Source: Pterois miles
Taxonomy: Eukaryota; Chordata; Actinopteri; Perciformes; Scorpaenidae
Direction: 5' to 3'
Assembly: GCA_947000775.1 (NCBI GenBank)
Contig: CAMQGK010000634.1
Coordinates: 23,410,001-23,474,000, forward strand
Length of the DNA: 64,000 nt
In this document: positions 49,741 through 61,967 of the stretch, piece after piece
How positions within the stretch are numbered: position 1 is the stretch's first letter
Layout: each line of letters begins with the position of its first letter
The notes under the pieces: generated by a model
Seen by the model: only the letters and a program-made list of their open reading frames with translations
Databases searched by the model: none
Told to the model about the DNA's origin: nothing
Translations under genes and position numbers: made by a program

Positions 49741-51532
49741 TAAAATGAGGAAGTGATGACATTTTGGACAGCCATGGACCTAAGCTGCAACTTGACTGGT
49801 TGGCAGAGGCATACAATCATGAGGCAGTAATTCGAGTTCATGTGGGCACTTTGGACTAGTGGACTTTGCGGGCAGTTGTGAAGGACGTGGGGGTCCTGGC
49901 TATGAGTCTCTAGTCAGCTGCATGTACAAAGCAGTCAGCGAGGACCAAGTCTTGATGCTAGGACTAATTCTTGTCTCATTTGTGGTCTTGTAAACAGTAA
50001 ATTCATCAAATTCAGCTCTCCATATCACTATTTTCCAAGCTACTGTAGCTGTCACATTTCATGGGACCAATGTGAGTGCAAATTTCCATGAAAACGCAGC
50101 CATTGAGGCTTTCAGCATACAGAAGTGGCCATGGCTTCATCTAAAATAGGTTGAAAAAGCGATAGACGCTGACAGGCTTGCTGTAACTTTAACTGCAAAT
50201 CTAAAACACACATACTGCTTGCTGCTGCCTCCCCTTACCTTCTCCCTCCCCTGGCCTCCCCTCCTCTCCCCCTCCTCCAGGAGGATAGCGTGACAGATCT
50301 GTCACGTCGGCACCTGGTCGTACACAAGTGTTAATGTCCCCACCTCTGCCGAGAATCACTGGACCACTGACACCATGCAGGAGTGTGTCTGTGTGAATAA
50401 TCTGTAGGAGTGTGTGTGTGTCTGAGACAAACACATCAGAGCCAAATCAGAGCTGCTAGAAAAGCTAAGCTTTTCAAAGGAGCTGACAGGGTGAAGGAGA
50501 TTTAGTCAGCGCTGTGTATAAATGAGCACATACCTGTCTGTGTTTGCAGTGTGTGTTGCTGTGTGTGGTACGGATGCACCAGGCAGGGGGTCCGTCCCCT
50601 GTCACTCAGAAACAACAAGCCAATCATTCCTGGGTTCTAAAATAAGCTCTCCTCCCCCCTCCCGTCCTCTCTCCCCCCTCACATGTGCTCCTCTCGTCAG
50701 CACCTCTCACCTTCAGAGTGACAGGAGACAACTGAGGGGGGCAGAGGAGCTGAGGAGGAAATGGGTGACAGCCGGAGAGAGTCAGCAACTTTTGGGATGA
50801 ATACTTGGGGAAAGGTGAAAAATCAGGTTGATAAATCAGCTCAGAACTGCAAAATGAAATCAACAGATCGACTTTCGCCAGAATCATACCTGAGGGGCAA
50901 AGAGCTGCTCTACGATATTGTTTATACTATATCAAGAAGCATGTCGTGCAGTTGTGACCTATCAGAAAGTTTCAATTTCAGATACCGCATATGCATCTTA
51001 GAAACCCAAAGTATGAGTGGACACACTTTCCGATGGTCACATAGTCAGTGAGTGAATCATGAGAGTTAGCTAGCAGAATCTAGTCTGCTGTAACCAGTTG
51101 TTGGCGCCAAGATTGCATCTTATTTCACGGCTTTGACCTCATTTATATTGAGATAATGGGATGTATAGGCTCACACCAGCCCTGTCTCCCACAAAATTAC
51201 ATTCCCGAAGAACTAAACTGCATTTTCAGTTACATTTGGAGGGAAGCATATTTTCTCCCATATTATGTTTACAGTTTTAAACAGTTTTAAAGTTTTAAAT
51301 GGGTTTTTTAAATTTGGTTAACAATACAGAAATGCCACACTACTTCATTAGGTTTAGGCAGCAAAACTACTTGGTTAGGTTTAGTAAAAGTGAAAAAAAT
51401 ATCTCAGTTTTGCTTGAAATGATTGCTTCACACAGGACACGAACATTGGTCTCCTGGGGGAAAGTCCGGTGTTTGTTTGATCCATCTGTATCCCCACCTG
51501 ACAATAGTGGACTTTCTCATTTGTTATTCCAC
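49741..51532. other. Intergenic, no gene seen
   Basis: It includes pyrimidine-rich 50219-50280 and 50645-50690 and a GTTTAGGCAGCAAAACTACT repeat fragment near 51352. No credible exon. Confidence 0.45.
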
Positions 51533-51543
51533 ATAAGTAAGGG

Positions 51544-51959
51544 TCGGTGTGATGGTGGTGCAGTGGTTAGCACTGTCGCCTCACAGCAAGAGGGTCGTAG
51601 GTTCAAACCTGGTTTTGGGCCCACGTGTGTGGAGTTCTGCACGTTCTCCTTGTGTTAGCAAAGGTTTTCTCAGGGTTTTTTTCTCCAGGTTCTCCAGCTT
51701 CATCCCACAGTCCAAAGACATGCAGGTTAGGTTTATTGTTGACTCTAAAGTGTTCATAGGTGTGAATGTGAGTGTGAATGGTTGTCTGTTAGCGACCTGT
51801 CCCGGGTGTACCCTGCCTTTTCTTAATGTCAGCTAGGATAAGATAAGATAAGGTGAACCTTTATTAATCCCTGGAGGGAAATTCGGGGAAATCCATCCAG
51901 CCCCGCTGTGGCCCTGAATAGGGTAAATGGTAAAGAATAATGAATGAATGAATGAATGA
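51544..51959 (+). mobile_element. SINE-like retroposon, copy e, full length, with nested LINE tail
   Basis: Head with RNA polymerase III boxes: A-box-like TGGTGCAGTGG (51556-51566) and B-box-like GGTTCAAACCT (51600-51610). The body CCACAGTCCAAAGACATGCA and a tail of GAAT repeats follow. A LINE tail (about 51836-51893: ATAAGATAAGATAAGG, TTTATTAATCCCTGG) interrupts the 3' part. Perfect 11-bp duplications ATAAGTAAGGG lie at 51533-51543 and 51960-51970. It carries a T-box half-site AGGTGTGAA at 51758-51766. Confidence 0.88.
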
Positions 51960-51968
51960 ATAAGTAAG

Positions 51969-52101
51969 GGGTAATGTACAGTGAGCTGATCATTGTTGTG
52001 AAATAAACCCTGACAGGGCGATGTGGCACACCGACATGAAGTTTGCATCGCCCTTAATGAGTTTATTTCACAACAATGGCCCACTAGCTGTACATTATCC
52101 T
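51969..52101. mobile_element. Palindromic foldback MITE, copy 2
   Basis: GGTAATGTACAG..CATTGTTGTGAAATAAACC pairs with GTTTATTTCACAACAATG..CTGTACATTATCC around a short loop. Same family as 33766-33904. It abuts the target duplication of SINE copy e. Confidence 0.82.
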
Positions 52102-53065
52102 GCTCTTTACGCGGCCACTTACTTAAGAAATCTTAAGATGAGAAGAGACTTAAGACAAAACTTAAAAAGTTCAACATAAGAACTGTGGCCATAGCAACAG
52201 TATAGCAACACTGGGATTGACCAATGAGAATTGAGTATTCAACAAAGCCATGTAATAAATTTCATTTACGTTCGCTCAGTGTACTACATCACTTGTTGTA
52301 CTATGTCACTTTCTGCAGCCACCTGCAGATTTGCAAATGTATTTGTGATATGTTAAAGTCAAACGTAATCTGTGAAAAAATGCATTTTCCTTTCAAACAC
52401 AAGAGTGTCAGTTCAAAATGGCCACCTGTAGTTCAGTTTGTGTTTTCAGGAGCTCCTTCCAAGATCTATCTGCAATTCCAGTTGTAGTTTTTCATATATG
52501 TATATATTTTATTTATATACACATCCCGAATTTCCCCTCCTGGGGATCAGTAAAGTACTATGTTATATATTGCTATTGCACAGTCATGAAGTTAAAACAC
52601 TGTAGTTTTGCAGCTGACAAAAGTTTATGTTCTGTTTAAAATTATTCTTATTGTGTCCTCACTGACAAAAGCTCTTTAGTACTAGCTACCGTAAGAGATG
52701 AGGTGTAGCACTTGTCTTGTTTTCTTTACGAAATTAATTTTGGTTATGAGGAACAGAGGAAATATCTGTGTTTTGTTTTGGGTTCTTGGGAGTCTTAAGG
52801 TGCTTGTTCATGTGTTAAATGAGGTTAAAATGACTTTGTGTAGTATATAGTATGACTGTGTAGTATAGTAGTATGACTTTGGATGAGTGTGTGTGTGTCC
52901 GGGGGGGTTAATTCTCAGAGGTCATACACTCGCTGTCAGCTCAGCCACCTGTTGCCACACACAAATGTGCACGCTCACACATGTCTGCACCATCACACCC
53001 ACATCCACATTCACCGCACACCCTGCCTCTTGTGACTAGTCAGTTCAGCAGTATTGTAGGTATTA

Positions 53066-53112
<47 letters not shown>

Positions 53113-53848
53113 CAGCGCTGAGAGTTGTTCTTTCTCCCTGTCTCCTGTGGTATTTTTCATTTCTCTGGAATTCAAGGCCTATATAACCCCAGTCTGCTTT
53201 ATCACACACTTGCAAAATAGCACATGCACATACATGAGTGAGAACATATAAGCATACAGTCAGACATTCATAAGGAATATTATATTGTAATTGCTTTGCA
53301 TTTAAAAAAAAAAAAAAAGTGGAAAGAAAACACTCACACACACGTATGTTCACAATTGCCTTAATAAACAATATGAAATCAGTTAAATTAGTAAGATATT
53401 GATTACATATTAACATTGTGACATGAATAGATATATTTTTATTTGGCTCAAAAAGGTCACAGAACATGTTAATGTCCTCGGCCAAAGGGCGTGCTGATAT
53501 AGCGCGTGTTTGCAAAGAAAAGCTTTTTTTGGTCAAGTTCAGGGTTGGCTGTTGACCTAGTCAAAAGAACAGAAGCAGGTGCGTTGGGGTTTTTAAGTGC
53601 GAAGGGTCACACAGCCCTTTATGTACACATCTCTCCTCCCGCCCGCCTTCCCCCTCGCTATATACAGAGTCATCACGTGCAGATACGTCTGTTTCACACA
53701 TGGGAACTTCAGCCGGACATCCGAAGAGATACACCAAGGAAACGTTTGTCAAACCAGACGTAGAATATGTAGATCAGTTCGTCGTCCATCATTCTCCCAC
53801 GGCTTTAACCTCGTCAGTCCATAACTGTCACTGAGATATCTCCCATGG
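52102..53848. other. 3' flank of tbx18, no gene seen
   Basis: It includes a LINE tail in plus orientation (CCCGAATTTCCCCTCCTGGG near 52525), a (TG)n microsatellite at 53069-53109, and otherwise unique-looking DNA. The minus-strand frame 53063-53536 runs into the microsatellite and is not credible. Confidence 0.45.
53069..53109. repeat. (TG)n microsatellite, 41 bp
   Basis: A simple tract about 1.5 kb beyond the tbx18 stop codon. Confidence 0.97.
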
Positions 53849-54564
53849 TTTATTGTGGCCATAATGTCATCATGTAAATAGTGACAGGCTTGTGGTGTTG
53901 TGTAAAAGTTTTTTTTTTTTAAGTCTGAGTGGTGAAAAGACCCTGTCTGTAGTGCATATTACTAGACTGCTTAAATGTTTGTTATTCCAAAGACTCGACC
54001 AAGAACATCACCAGGCATGTAATGAGAGCAATTTTAATCGACAAAAGGAATTTAGTCAATCAGTCCTGTAAAACAAGTTCAAAAGTTGTGTTCGGTAACT
54101 CCAACTTCATCCAAAGGAGATCAAGGAGGCGATACTGTGTGAGTGTAATAGTTACTGCTTCAGGGCCTCCTGCCAGGCATTGAAGTGCTTGCTTTGGGTG
54201 CCTGGGCCAGCCCAGTTTCTGCCCAATCCATTCAGTTCCAGTTCGGTCACTGGGTTGCATCGTTTGGACTCCTTATCCAAAGTTGCAGGAAGTGACCACT
54301 GCAGCTGCACATGCATGTCCTGGAGAACATGCTTGAAAGATTATAACTTTGTAAAAAAATATTCCCTTCAGTTCAGGAGCTTTAGTGAGCTCTTCATGCT
54401 CACAGAGGCAATGGCTTCATCTGTGACTCCTCTCCCAATTCAGCCTGATGCTTGTTCAGCACACAGATGATTAATTCGTAGAACGTTCGCACCAAAAGCA
54501 ACTTACACCCATTCCAGGGTGTCATTTTGTGTTTCGTGATAACCCTAGATGCCCAGAGTCAAAT
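53849..54564 (-). other. tbx18: tbx18 3' UTR with candidate poly(A) signals
   Basis: Downstream of the stop codon on the minus strand, the first signal variant is ATTAAA at 54038-54033 and the first canonical AATAAA is at 53854-53849, giving 3' UTRs of roughly 530 or 715 bases. The sequence between is unique-looking and has none of the interspersed repeats found nearby. The cleavage site is inferred, not seen; transcripts could extend further. Confidence 0.45.
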
Positions 54565-55106
54565 TCAGCCCATGTGGGCAGTGACCTGTGAGGCACCACC
54601 TCCCGGCTGGCTACCTGCCAGCCCTAAAGTCCGGGAGTCAAACAAGAAGCCCTGCTGTCCTCCACTGAGAACGCCCAGACTGTCCGTTAGAGTCCCACTT
54701 GGAGACGAGCCAAGGAAGGCACTCTGATGATTGGCAGTGGCAGCGGCGGCCATTTTATCAGGGCTGGCTGCGAGGCGTGGCGAGGGAGGGAATGTGTAAC
54801 CGTACAGGCTGTAGGGCGGCGTGTGGAGGCGAAGCCCAGCGTAACCCTGCGAAGTGGGATTGGATAGATAACCAAGTTGAGAAGCAGGGAGAGGCAGAGA
54901 ACAGAATCCTTCGCCATCATACGTCGACGGACCTCTCGGAGGGGGGAACGGCTCCGGGGGGTTGGTATAACGATGGAGAGGGTGCGTGGGTCGGCTGCAA
55001 GTATAGTCAGGAGGGCTGAGAGGGCAGACCTGGAAAGGTGAGGAGCATGGGGATGTGGAGAGCAGGTGAGATGATGGTCCGATCCCACCATGAGCTCCTG
55101 GGATTC
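54565..55106 (-). CDS. tbx18: tbx18 terminal coding exon 8 (C-terminal regulatory domain)
   Basis: It encodes Gly310 to residue 489 and the TGA stop (54567-54565). The segment is rich in Pro, Ser, Thr and Tyr: [72 protein letters not shown] and the end QVTAHMG. The LYGY, LAASP and FLGSSPSGT blocks match the mammalian Tbx18 C-terminus, while the middle is shorter than in mammals. The acceptor is TGATTCTACAG before 55106, phase 1. Another open frame of 145 codons runs through the same exon on the same strand but is a frame shadow. Confidence 0.95.
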
Positions 55107-58100
55107 CTGTAGAATCAGAGCCACAAAAATGGAAAAGTTAAACCTAAATCCATTTAAATTATATCATTGTGTGTTGGTTCAAATTCAGCTAGGGATGCAC
55201 TGATCTAATCGGACGGATTGGTACTATCCTTACTAGTTGAAATGAGTACTGACCCTAACATGACTGATCCACATTGAATACTGTTTATTATTTTAATAAA
55301 ATTCAATGTTTCAGTTACATTTGTCCAGTCACTGTGGGCTGCCTACTGAGCTCTTAAGGCCTTTGCACACCAAGTCTGTATTCTTCGTCCTAAATTGTGG
55401 CAAAATAAATATGACCTCACGGTCTGTCAATCACATTTACATACCAACGCCAAAACTTTTGTCCTGCATTAAAGTTTTCAGGTTTGTTTTTTCTTTTTTT
55501 TTTCGCGTCTGTCTGCAAACAGTGTCATCCAAAAATGGTGTGATAAACATTCACGTCATCTCCCAGCACAAAGCACTTTATGATAAAGAAATAAAAGAAC
55601 ATCAGTCGAAGGATAGATTGTGGAAGGTGATGCAGAACAGCTTGAAATCAGGGATGATCGCAAAACAAAGGATATACGAAAGATTAGACAGTAGTGATTG
55701 TGCTCTAGGCAGCTAAACGACTGCTTCTTGCTGATGTTACTCATTCATTGGTCCCATTTGGGACTAGCGCTATCCATCGCACCCATGTAATTAAAACATT
55801 ATTGTCTTATACTGCGATTTTTGCAACACAGATAATAATAAAATGCATCGAATTCAGTGTGCATGGTTTCTGTATGTAACACTGTATATGCACACGGGTA
55901 CTGAATCAGTACTCGATACTGACAGATACCCCGCGTTGAGGTAATGTAATCAGTGTCACGTATGTTGGATTGGGACATCCCAGAAAATGACCCATGATCA
56001 TGTTTACCAGAGAAGGACCTGTTGTGGCCAGGCAAATAATGTCAGTGTTTTTCTGTATGGAAGGAATGTTTTGGCAAAACCTCTTTGGTTGAAGGTTGGG
56101 AGGTTGGGTGTACAAAGACCCAACCTGACTTATTCTCAGCATCCAGAAAACTCCCGTTGGTTAACTGTACCTTGCTTGGTAATGCCAGGGATGTCCTCAA
56201 ATGTGAGTGTTCGCAGAGATGGACGCCAGAATGCATAAGACTCAACCAAAGCCTCCAGACCCATCCTGTAAAACGCACAGGAATGCACACGTTAACATCA
56301 GTATTAATAATAAATCCTCAGAAAATCACTCGGAGCAGAACTTCCCTACCCCATATAACGATGTAACAATAACTGTTCCTATCGTGTATGGATAGCAACA
56401 ATTTGTGATTTTGCATCCTCAGCTGTGCTTGGGGCCCTGCGATGGACTGGCGACCTGTCCAGGGTGTAGCCCGCCTTCGCCCAATGCCAGCTGGGGTCGG
56501 CTCCGGCACCCTCGCGACCCCTAACGGGATAAGCGGTTGACGATGGATGGATGGATGGAGCTGTGCTTGGGGTTCCCCTCCTCACAACAGGATATTGATA
56601 GATATTGAACATGTTTAATATTTGCGATCTGAACTCTGTGCGGCCAGGATGGAGTTCGAAGCAGAGTGGAGGATGTAATACACACTCTTAACATACCTCA
56701 CACCACAGGAAAATCTAGATCAAAATGATCTTTAAAGCCAGTGGTGTAGCGGTCGTTGATGAGGTGGGTGAGGAGGAGGAAGTGGGCATACTCTCCTAAT
56801 TCCAATGGCTTTTTGGCTGATAGGTGGGTATACTGTAAACAGCCAGAAAAAGCCTGTGCATACCCTCCACTACACCTCTGTTTAGAACCATCAAAAAATC
56901 TTGGCTTTTCTGATCATTGTCGGGGGGGAATCGGGCCCCAAATCAGCTTGATTCTCCTGTAGTGTGCGCCCTGCATTGATGCAGCTGCAGCCGCTCACTC
57001 CCAGCATGCCTCACATTACGCCAACCACCTGGCGGCCATCTTAGTCGCCCGTGGGGCCTCTCTCTTGCCATCTCCATGGAGACCCCAGGTAATGAGGGGC
57101 ATAAACGCCATGTTGCGATTGGCTGCTGCCAGCCGAGTGCTCAGAGGTAATTGCTTTCACACGGCTTTTACGGGCGAATCAGGACGAAGGAGCAGGAAGC
57201 CGCAGCAAGGATTTATGAGGTGGGACTCCCCTTCTCCCCCCCCACAATCTGCATCCCCCCTCCCCCTACAGGTGGGGCAGAGGGGGTTGCTGTGGCGGAG
57301 TAATGCGAGTGCTCTGTTACCCCTCGTTAGCGTGAGGATAAAAGTCCTCCCCCCCGCAGGGTCGTAGCCACGGTGATAATTTAGACAAGCTGCCCGGAGC
57401 GGTTCTTTTTGCTCCAAAGCAGCCTATCAGAGCAGAAGTTTATTTAGCAAACTGCTTAACTCTTCCTGTAATATTTAAGGGGAGTTTTTTTTTTTGGCCT
57501 TCCTGAGTTTAACTTTTATAGGGTCAGCTGTCAGGGTTATCCAGTTTGCTGTTCTCTGCTTTCCTCCCTCTCAAATTTTCTGTCTCACACGTTGCGCTTT
57601 TTCCTGGTCTCCCCCTCTCGCTCCCCTCCTCTCTAATGATTTCTGTGAGGCCTCAGGGGAGTGGCTGTTTGGAGACTGCTGGAGTTTTACTGCCGTGTTG
57701 TTTTAATGCTGTGTTTATATATGTTTAGAAATGTGTTTATACAGATTTTCTTCAGGACACTCTTGACTTTTATTATTTTGCTGTTGATGTTTATGTTCTC
57801 GAGGCCGACTGGAATCTGACGCTCCATTTAGGTTTGCATCCGAGGTTAGATTTTTCCCTCTCCAAGCATGCGCCTGTAACTGTGCAGTTGTGGGGATTAA
57901 TGTGCCTTTAAAGTTAGCACATTTAAATGAAAACGCATCACCGTTTAATATGGTGAAATCATAATAGTATGTGCCACGTCTGTTCAGTTTAGTCAACTTC
58001 TTTTCGGCCATTTAGGACAGATTTAATCGGAGGCTGTTGCACATTTTCCATTAGAAAAAAATAAATAAATACAAAGCTTTGCTCCCCATAAAATCAGACT

Positions 58101-58921
58101 GAAATAGCTGTGACAAAAACCACAAGCAAGCCAGAATATAATGCACTCATGCATCCCACATTACCCCTAATGCACTAGATAATGTGAAAATCTCTGTGGT
58201 TGAATTCAACTCACCGGTTTCTGCCAGAGTCTCTGAAGCCTTTGGCAAATGGGTTTCTGTCAATTTTCAGCCTTGTAATCTGAAAAGCAAAATAAGACTC
58301 TAATTATATCCAAAAAAGTAGTTATTACAAAGTCCATGATAACATATAGTGTGTAATGGAAGATTTTTTTTCCAGACAAAATCATTTTCTTTGTAATATT
58401 TTTATCGCATCTATAAATAAATACATTAATGTACATAGTTTGCTGCCAACTGCGCTGTTTGTATGCATTGTGGGAATGCATGTATGTTTCCTTACACAAA
58501 CGTGAATTTGTGTGTGTGTTTGTGTGTATGTGTGTGTGCATGTTAGTTAATGTCTGTGGGGCTGCCATAGGGCCATGGGTGGTGTTTAAGGCCCAGTTCT
58601 GTGACCCGCATCCAAAGTGACTTTTATAGGCGTTTCCACCATCTTCTGACTTCAGCCATCATGTGCTGTGGGCCAGTCAACCCCAGCTAACATCAAAGCT
58701 CACACTGACTGGTCCAGTGCAAAAAAAAAAGCCAGAAAAACCAGTAGCATTTCCTCATTGAAGTTTGGTGTGCAAAATTCAGAAAACATGAGACGCTCAA
58801 ACAATGTAGAAGAGTACTTTTAAAAAATCAAGTTAGTAGCACTGTCATTTTTTAACAATCAGTCCAATAAGCGTAGAACCTGGTAGAACTGGTAAAATAC
58901 TTCCAAGGAAAAATGCAGGAC

Positions 58922-58991
<70 letters not shown>

Positions 58992-61912
58992 CTCACACTC
59001 ACAATAATCTGCCTTTAAAATGCAGACCAGGTGCAAAACATAAAAATTGTTATGATGCTGAAATTATTACAGAAACTAGTTTCTTATTTGCAGTTTTTGC
59101 ATTTTATATTATGTCTGAAAATCAGTGCAGAAGTCTTTGCTATAAAACTACAAAACAAACTAATATCTATTGGCTGCAGGGCAGCGCTGAACTTGCATTG
59201 TGGAAACATGGTTTTCTTGGCCACGTTGGCTATTTCAATGGGTTTGGTTTAAGAGGATGTGATGTGGTTTTGTGGAGGTCAGCTGTGCTACCTGTTGGTT
59301 TTGATATGCTGTGACGGTGGTGAACACGGTCTCGGGGAAGGCGAAGGTGCGGGTGCCTTCCCCAGCAGGGACGGCTCTCACCGGGGATAACTCCTCTCCA
59401 CACTCCTTACGGATTACATGGACCCGCGGCTGGTACTTGTGCATGGAATGCAGAATGATCTGAACAAGGAGGGGGGGATTATTTTTTCAGGATTAAATTA
59501 CAGCAATTTCAAATGTTATTCACAGCTATAAAACATGATTGCTGGGTAATGAACATGCACACCTGGGCACAGAGATTCATAAGCATAGAGACATACACCT
59601 GCACGTGCATAGAAACAGCCATAATATATCAGAACAGAAACCCTCAATTTAGTGAGGGAATTGTTGAGCTTGCAATAATGTCAGTATTGTGTTTTTTTTT
59701 TTTTACTTTAAAACTTGTAGTCATATATTTCTTGTAAGTGCAGCAGAAATTTTCAGTTGCTTTTATTTAGGGAGGCACTGATCTGACTTTTTCATTCCTG
59801 ATACCGATACTTGGGCTTTGGATATCAGCAGATACCGAGTACCAGTCAGTCAATAATCAGTATGCTTCACTGTGTGGAAGTGACTGGGATCATTGTTTTA
59901 TGTGTAAGGCAACATCAGGGTTGAATTAAACATTGCTTTGTAGCCTAATCAAAATGTAACATAAATGCATAGATATACTGTAAATCTGCTGAATTTTATT
60001 AAAATAATAAATTGTGCACCAGCAACTTGGTAAAAAAAAAATCTGGATATCAACAAATTGGTAAAAAACTAAAGAAAATTGAGATTCTATTATTTAAACA
60101 GAATTGAACTGAATAGATCTGCTCCTTTCTCGCAGATACAGGCCTGATATCTGATGTTGTATCGGTGTGTTTGCATCCCTACTTTTATTTTCTTGTAAAA
60201 TTTGACTTTTTGAATAACATTTACAGTTTTCAGGGATATTAGATGAGTAGTAGAAATTGTCACAATAAAAAATAGTAAATCAAAATATTGAATTACGTAG
60301 TCCTATCATAACATAGAGATAAAATACAATTAAAGTAAACCCATGGCTATCACAGACATATTGTGTAATAGTATAATAATATAACCCAGACTGTCTTCGT
60401 TGTGGCACTTACATGTCCCTGGTCGTCCAGCTCGTTGTTGGTCAGTTTTAGTTTGTCGAAGCTGACCACCTGACGCATCCACGTCTCTCCGGAGGCCGGG
60501 GAGTCCGGGTGGATGTACACTCTGGGCGGCACAGGCGAGTCCGCATTCCCCGCTACCATCCACTTGGAGCTGTGGTACACGTACCTTCACGATTCACACA
60601 CACGCACACGCGGGGAAGTAAATGAACACAATGTTCCAAGTTTGCATTTTTTCATGCACCCTTTTTCACATGCACAAAAAAATAAGCCAACAAAAAAGAC
60701 CAGTGTGTGATATGGAAACTTAAAAAAATGTCACAAGAATGTAACGCAATTCCATCAAAGTTTGCAGATTTCAGATTTGAGCTACTTATATGCTAAAAGA
60801 AGAAAAATATATAAACAAACACCGCAGATTATTGTGTGCAACATTTCAGCATTTATAGCAACAGAACCCCTGCCAAGTCAAATATCCGCTCTGATTTTAC
60901 AGAAGGCCTAAAGCTACTTTCTACTATTTTCGGCGTATGCAATTAAATGTGTCATAACTTAAAACGATGTAAAAGCATATCATAGGCTATAATGACCTTC
61001 AGCTACAAGCCCAACTAATTAGTTCTTCATCTGGTTGAAGGTGTGTTCATCACCTGCTGTTACGCGTTTGGCTGGAGTAAAAAGCTGCACACTGCGGTGC
61101 GTTATTGTCGCCTGCAGCTGTACGTGCATGTGAGCACCATATTCCACAGCCTATGACCGAATAACATGTCCTCTATAGGATGTCACTCACCACTCCTACA
61201 ACTGTGTTCACATTTTGAACGTTTTGAAATGATAGACCTGCAGTGTATAGCATGCAACGACTTGGCTGCGCTGACGCCGTCGCAATACCACGCTGTTTTC
61301 TTCTGCATTATAACGACATTTGTTGGTTTGACCTTCGAGGGTGGAGAGGTTAGGCATCCAAAAGGCCTTTTTTTCCAAACGGGACGGCAAAACCGCCGTG
61401 ACAGGAGCCCGGTGCCAAGCGCCATTTGTGGAGACAGAGCTGGGGTTGCACAATTGAAAAATCCAGGGCTGTACCAGGAACAGTGCGTATGGGGTCTAAA
61501 TTAAGACTTCATGCCATAACGAAAATGTCTGTAATATTCCTGTTCTATAGCACGAGTGTGCCCTTACAGTCCCCGTATCACCTTGATATTCCTATCAGGA
61601 GTTTTATTTTGACTTTTATCAAATGTCATTTTCAAATTTAGGCATATGAAAGGATGAAATAACCTCTTTTACCATGCATTGTGGAGTGTGTGCGCACGCA
61701 TGCGCTGTGCGTTTTACCTATATCGTTTGTTGTCCACGGGGATTATATCCATGGCAATGTAATATTGCTGATGTGGGTCCAACCCCGTAATCTTCACACG
61801 CATAGCGGGGAACATCCGCCTGACAGGAAAATCAAATAAATTATCTGTATCGGAAATTTCACATCAGATACATGATTTACAATAGACAGTCATTACTAAT
61901 AATAGAAATACA

Positions 61913-61967
<55 letters not shown>

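Larger units (their letters stand above)
56266..58214 (-). other. tbx18 intron 6, with SINE and candidate enhancer
   Basis: 1949 bp, the largest intron seen. It holds the 5'-truncated SINE copy f at 56435-56558, a repeat-free GC-richer block at 56960-57460, and otherwise unique sequence. Confidence 0.8.

Noticed and set aside
51541..51630. A possible true tRNA gene at the SINE head
   Set aside because: A- and B-box-like motifs are present, but there is no full cloverleaf with a paired acceptor stem, and the sequence continues into the SINE body.
53063..53536. 157-codon minus-strand frame near the tbx18 3' end
   Set aside because: It ends in His-Thr repeats from the TG microsatellite and lies beyond the likely poly(A) site.
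54687..55124. 145-codon minus-strand frame over tbx18 exon 8
   Set aside because: It is a shifted frame; the correct frame splices in phase from exon 7 and gives the Tbx18-type C-terminus.
60330..60590. 86-codon minus-strand frame over tbx18 exon 4
   Set aside because: It is the wrong frame; the T-box sequence is in the neighbouring frame.
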